Shown here: piece after piece, positions 6,077 to 6,730 of the stretch | Position numbering within the stretch: position 1 is the stretch's first letter | Layout of the letters: every line of letters starts with the position of its first letter | From: Candidatus Aenigmatarchaeota archaeon | GTDB taxonomy: Archaea > Aenigmatarchaeota > Aenigmatarchaeia > QMZP01 | Direction of reading: 5' to 3' | DNA: 6,730 nucleotides | Assembly: GCA_030673725.1 (NCBI GenBank) | Contig: DAOVIL010000029.1 | Location: 1 to 6,730 of the forward strand | The notes under the pieces: model-generated | What the model was told of the DNA's origin: nothing | What the model saw: the letters and a program-made list of their open reading frames with translations, nothing else | Database searches by the model: none | Position numbers and translations under genes: made by a program

Positions 6077-6608
6077 TCTTCACCTCTGTGTTCTCGAACG
6101 CCTTGCTCACGAGCTCCTTGTTCGGCTCCAGCAGCTTTGGGGGGAACACCTCTTCCAGCGCCTTCAATACTGACTCTAGCTTGACCAGGCTCGTCACCTT
6201 TGAGAACACTCCCAGCATGGCTGTGTTCACTATGTCCCTCTTCAGGAGGTCCAGAGCCAGGGAAGTCGCATCGAAATAATGGACCTCATTGTCCAGCTCG
6301 AATCCCTCGTTCTTGCTTGAGTTGATTATGACTACAGTTGAAGGCTTCATGCCTTCCACTATCTCAGAAAGGAACAGCAATGACGGATCCAGAACAATCA
6401 CATAGTCAGGATTGTACACCTGCTCCCTTGTGTGTATCTTCTTGTCAGATATCCTGCAGAACGCCCTTACAGGAGCGCCCCTTCTTTCAGGCCCGAAGGC
6501 AGGGAACGCCTGGCTGAACTTGTCCTCAACGCCTGCTGCCTTCGCAAGAAGCGTCACAGCGGTGACAGCTCCCTGGCCCCCTCTTCCGTGTATCCTGACT
6601 TCAATCAT
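6069..6608 (-). CDS. porG: Pyruvate:ferredoxin oxidoreductase gamma subunit
   Basis: Gamma subunit of POR, equivalent to domain III of one-chain PFOR; it is thought to take part in CoA binding and complex assembly. It has 179 residues, the family norm. The N-terminus carries the diagnostic IHGRGGQGAVTA (6-17), followed by AFPAFGPERRGAPVRAF (34-50) and NPDYVIVLDPSLL (66-78), all standard for POR gamma. It is the first gene of the leftward five-gene unit. The ATG at 6608 lies 25 nt from the centre of a TATA box, and no SD site precedes it, so a leaderless mRNA is likely. Its stop overlaps the porD start by 8 nt. No gene is visible in the 122 bases between it and the right edge. Confidence 0.96.
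   Translation of the reverse strand: MIEVRIHGRGGQGAVTAVTLLAKAAGVEDKFSQAFPAFGPERRGAPVRAFCRISDKKIHTREQVYNPDYVIVLDPSLLFLSEIVEGMKPSTVVIINSSKNEGFELDNEVHYFDATSLALDLLKRDIVNTAMLGVFSKVTSLVKLESVLKALEEVFPPKLLEPNKELVSKAFENTEVKNE
6081..6086 (-). promoter_or_regulatory. Shine-Dalgarno site of porD
   Basis: The minus strand reads GAGGTG within GAGGTGAAGAATG, 4 nt before the porD ATG. It confirms the porD start and shows that internal operon genes use SD-led initiation. Confidence 0.7.
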
Positions 6609-6628
6609 ACCTAAAGTTAGAGACGGCC

Positions 6629-6637
6629 TTTTAAATA
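6629..6637 (-). promoter_or_regulatory. TATA box of the por operon
   Basis: The minus strand reads TATTTAAAA, centred 25 nt upstream of the porG ATG, the expected archaeal TATA position if transcription starts at or next to the ATG. No classical purine-rich TFB element is evident just upstream. Confidence 0.65.
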
Positions 6638-6730
6638 GGTTGCCAGCTTCAGGTTCGACAAAGTGCTAAAACATCCTACCCGAAGCCTTAAACCCTTCAA
6701 ACCCACTCATTTCATTTGCTTTTTTCCAGA

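Noticed and set aside
3915..6608. 2-oxoglutarate or 2-oxoisovalerate:ferredoxin oxidoreductase instead of POR
   Set aside because: The NRALSGPLNIWNDQQD segment of the alpha subunit and the separate short gamma and delta subunits fit the pyruvate enzyme. 2-Oxoglutarate types usually have a gamma-alpha fusion or different motifs at this site; an isovalerate-type enzyme cannot be fully excluded without alignment.
6641..6670. tRNA T-arm-like GGTTCGA near the right edge
   Set aside because: The G before TTCGA has no pairing C after the loop, and no acceptor, D or anticodon stems can be drawn around it.

Overview
This 6.7 kb window looks archaeal. The protein set is a four-subunit-type pyruvate:ferredoxin oxidoreductase (POR), a small single-cluster ferredoxin and a Ni-CODH. 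AT-rich TATA-like boxes lie about 23-25 nt upstream of the ATG of two transcription-unit leaders, as expected for leaderless archaeal mRNAs, while internal genes carry GGAGGTGA-type Shine-Dalgarno (SD) sites. Codon use favours AGG (Arg) and ATA (Ile). I cannot assign a phylum from the sequence alone.

There are three transcription units. (1) A leftward unit runs from about 3100 to the left edge: a monocluster ferredoxin, then a complete monofunctional Ni,Fe carbon monoxide dehydrogenase (cooS), then a Ca2+/cation antiporter (CaCA family) cut off by the window edge. (2) A single rightward gene for a sugar-phosphate nucleotidyltransferase (RmlA/GCD1-like) is transcribed divergently from unit 1. 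(3) A leftward, tightly packed five-gene unit is ordered porG - porD - cutA - nudix - porA, with junctions of 8-nt overlap, 4-nt overlap, 4-nt overlap and 1-nt gap. Units 2 and 3 converge so tightly that both stop codons are read from the same palindromic CTAG.

Functionally the window is dominated by ferredoxin-linked carbon metabolism. POR interconverts pyruvate + CoA and acetyl-CoA + CO2, and CODH interconverts CO and CO2. Both exchange electrons with a low-potential ferredoxin, and a candidate carrier is encoded directly in front of cooS. The main oddities are: the POR operon lacks porB, the subunit that binds thiamine pyrophosphate (TPP), and carries cutA and a Nudix gene where subunit genes would normally adjoin; cooS is paired with a Pyrococcus-type monocluster ferredoxin rather than a multi-cluster CooF; and the CODH D-cluster cysteines are spaced CX10C rather than the CX7C of the textbook enzyme. 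I see no CRISPR array, rRNA, tRNA, insertion sequence or tandem repeat.
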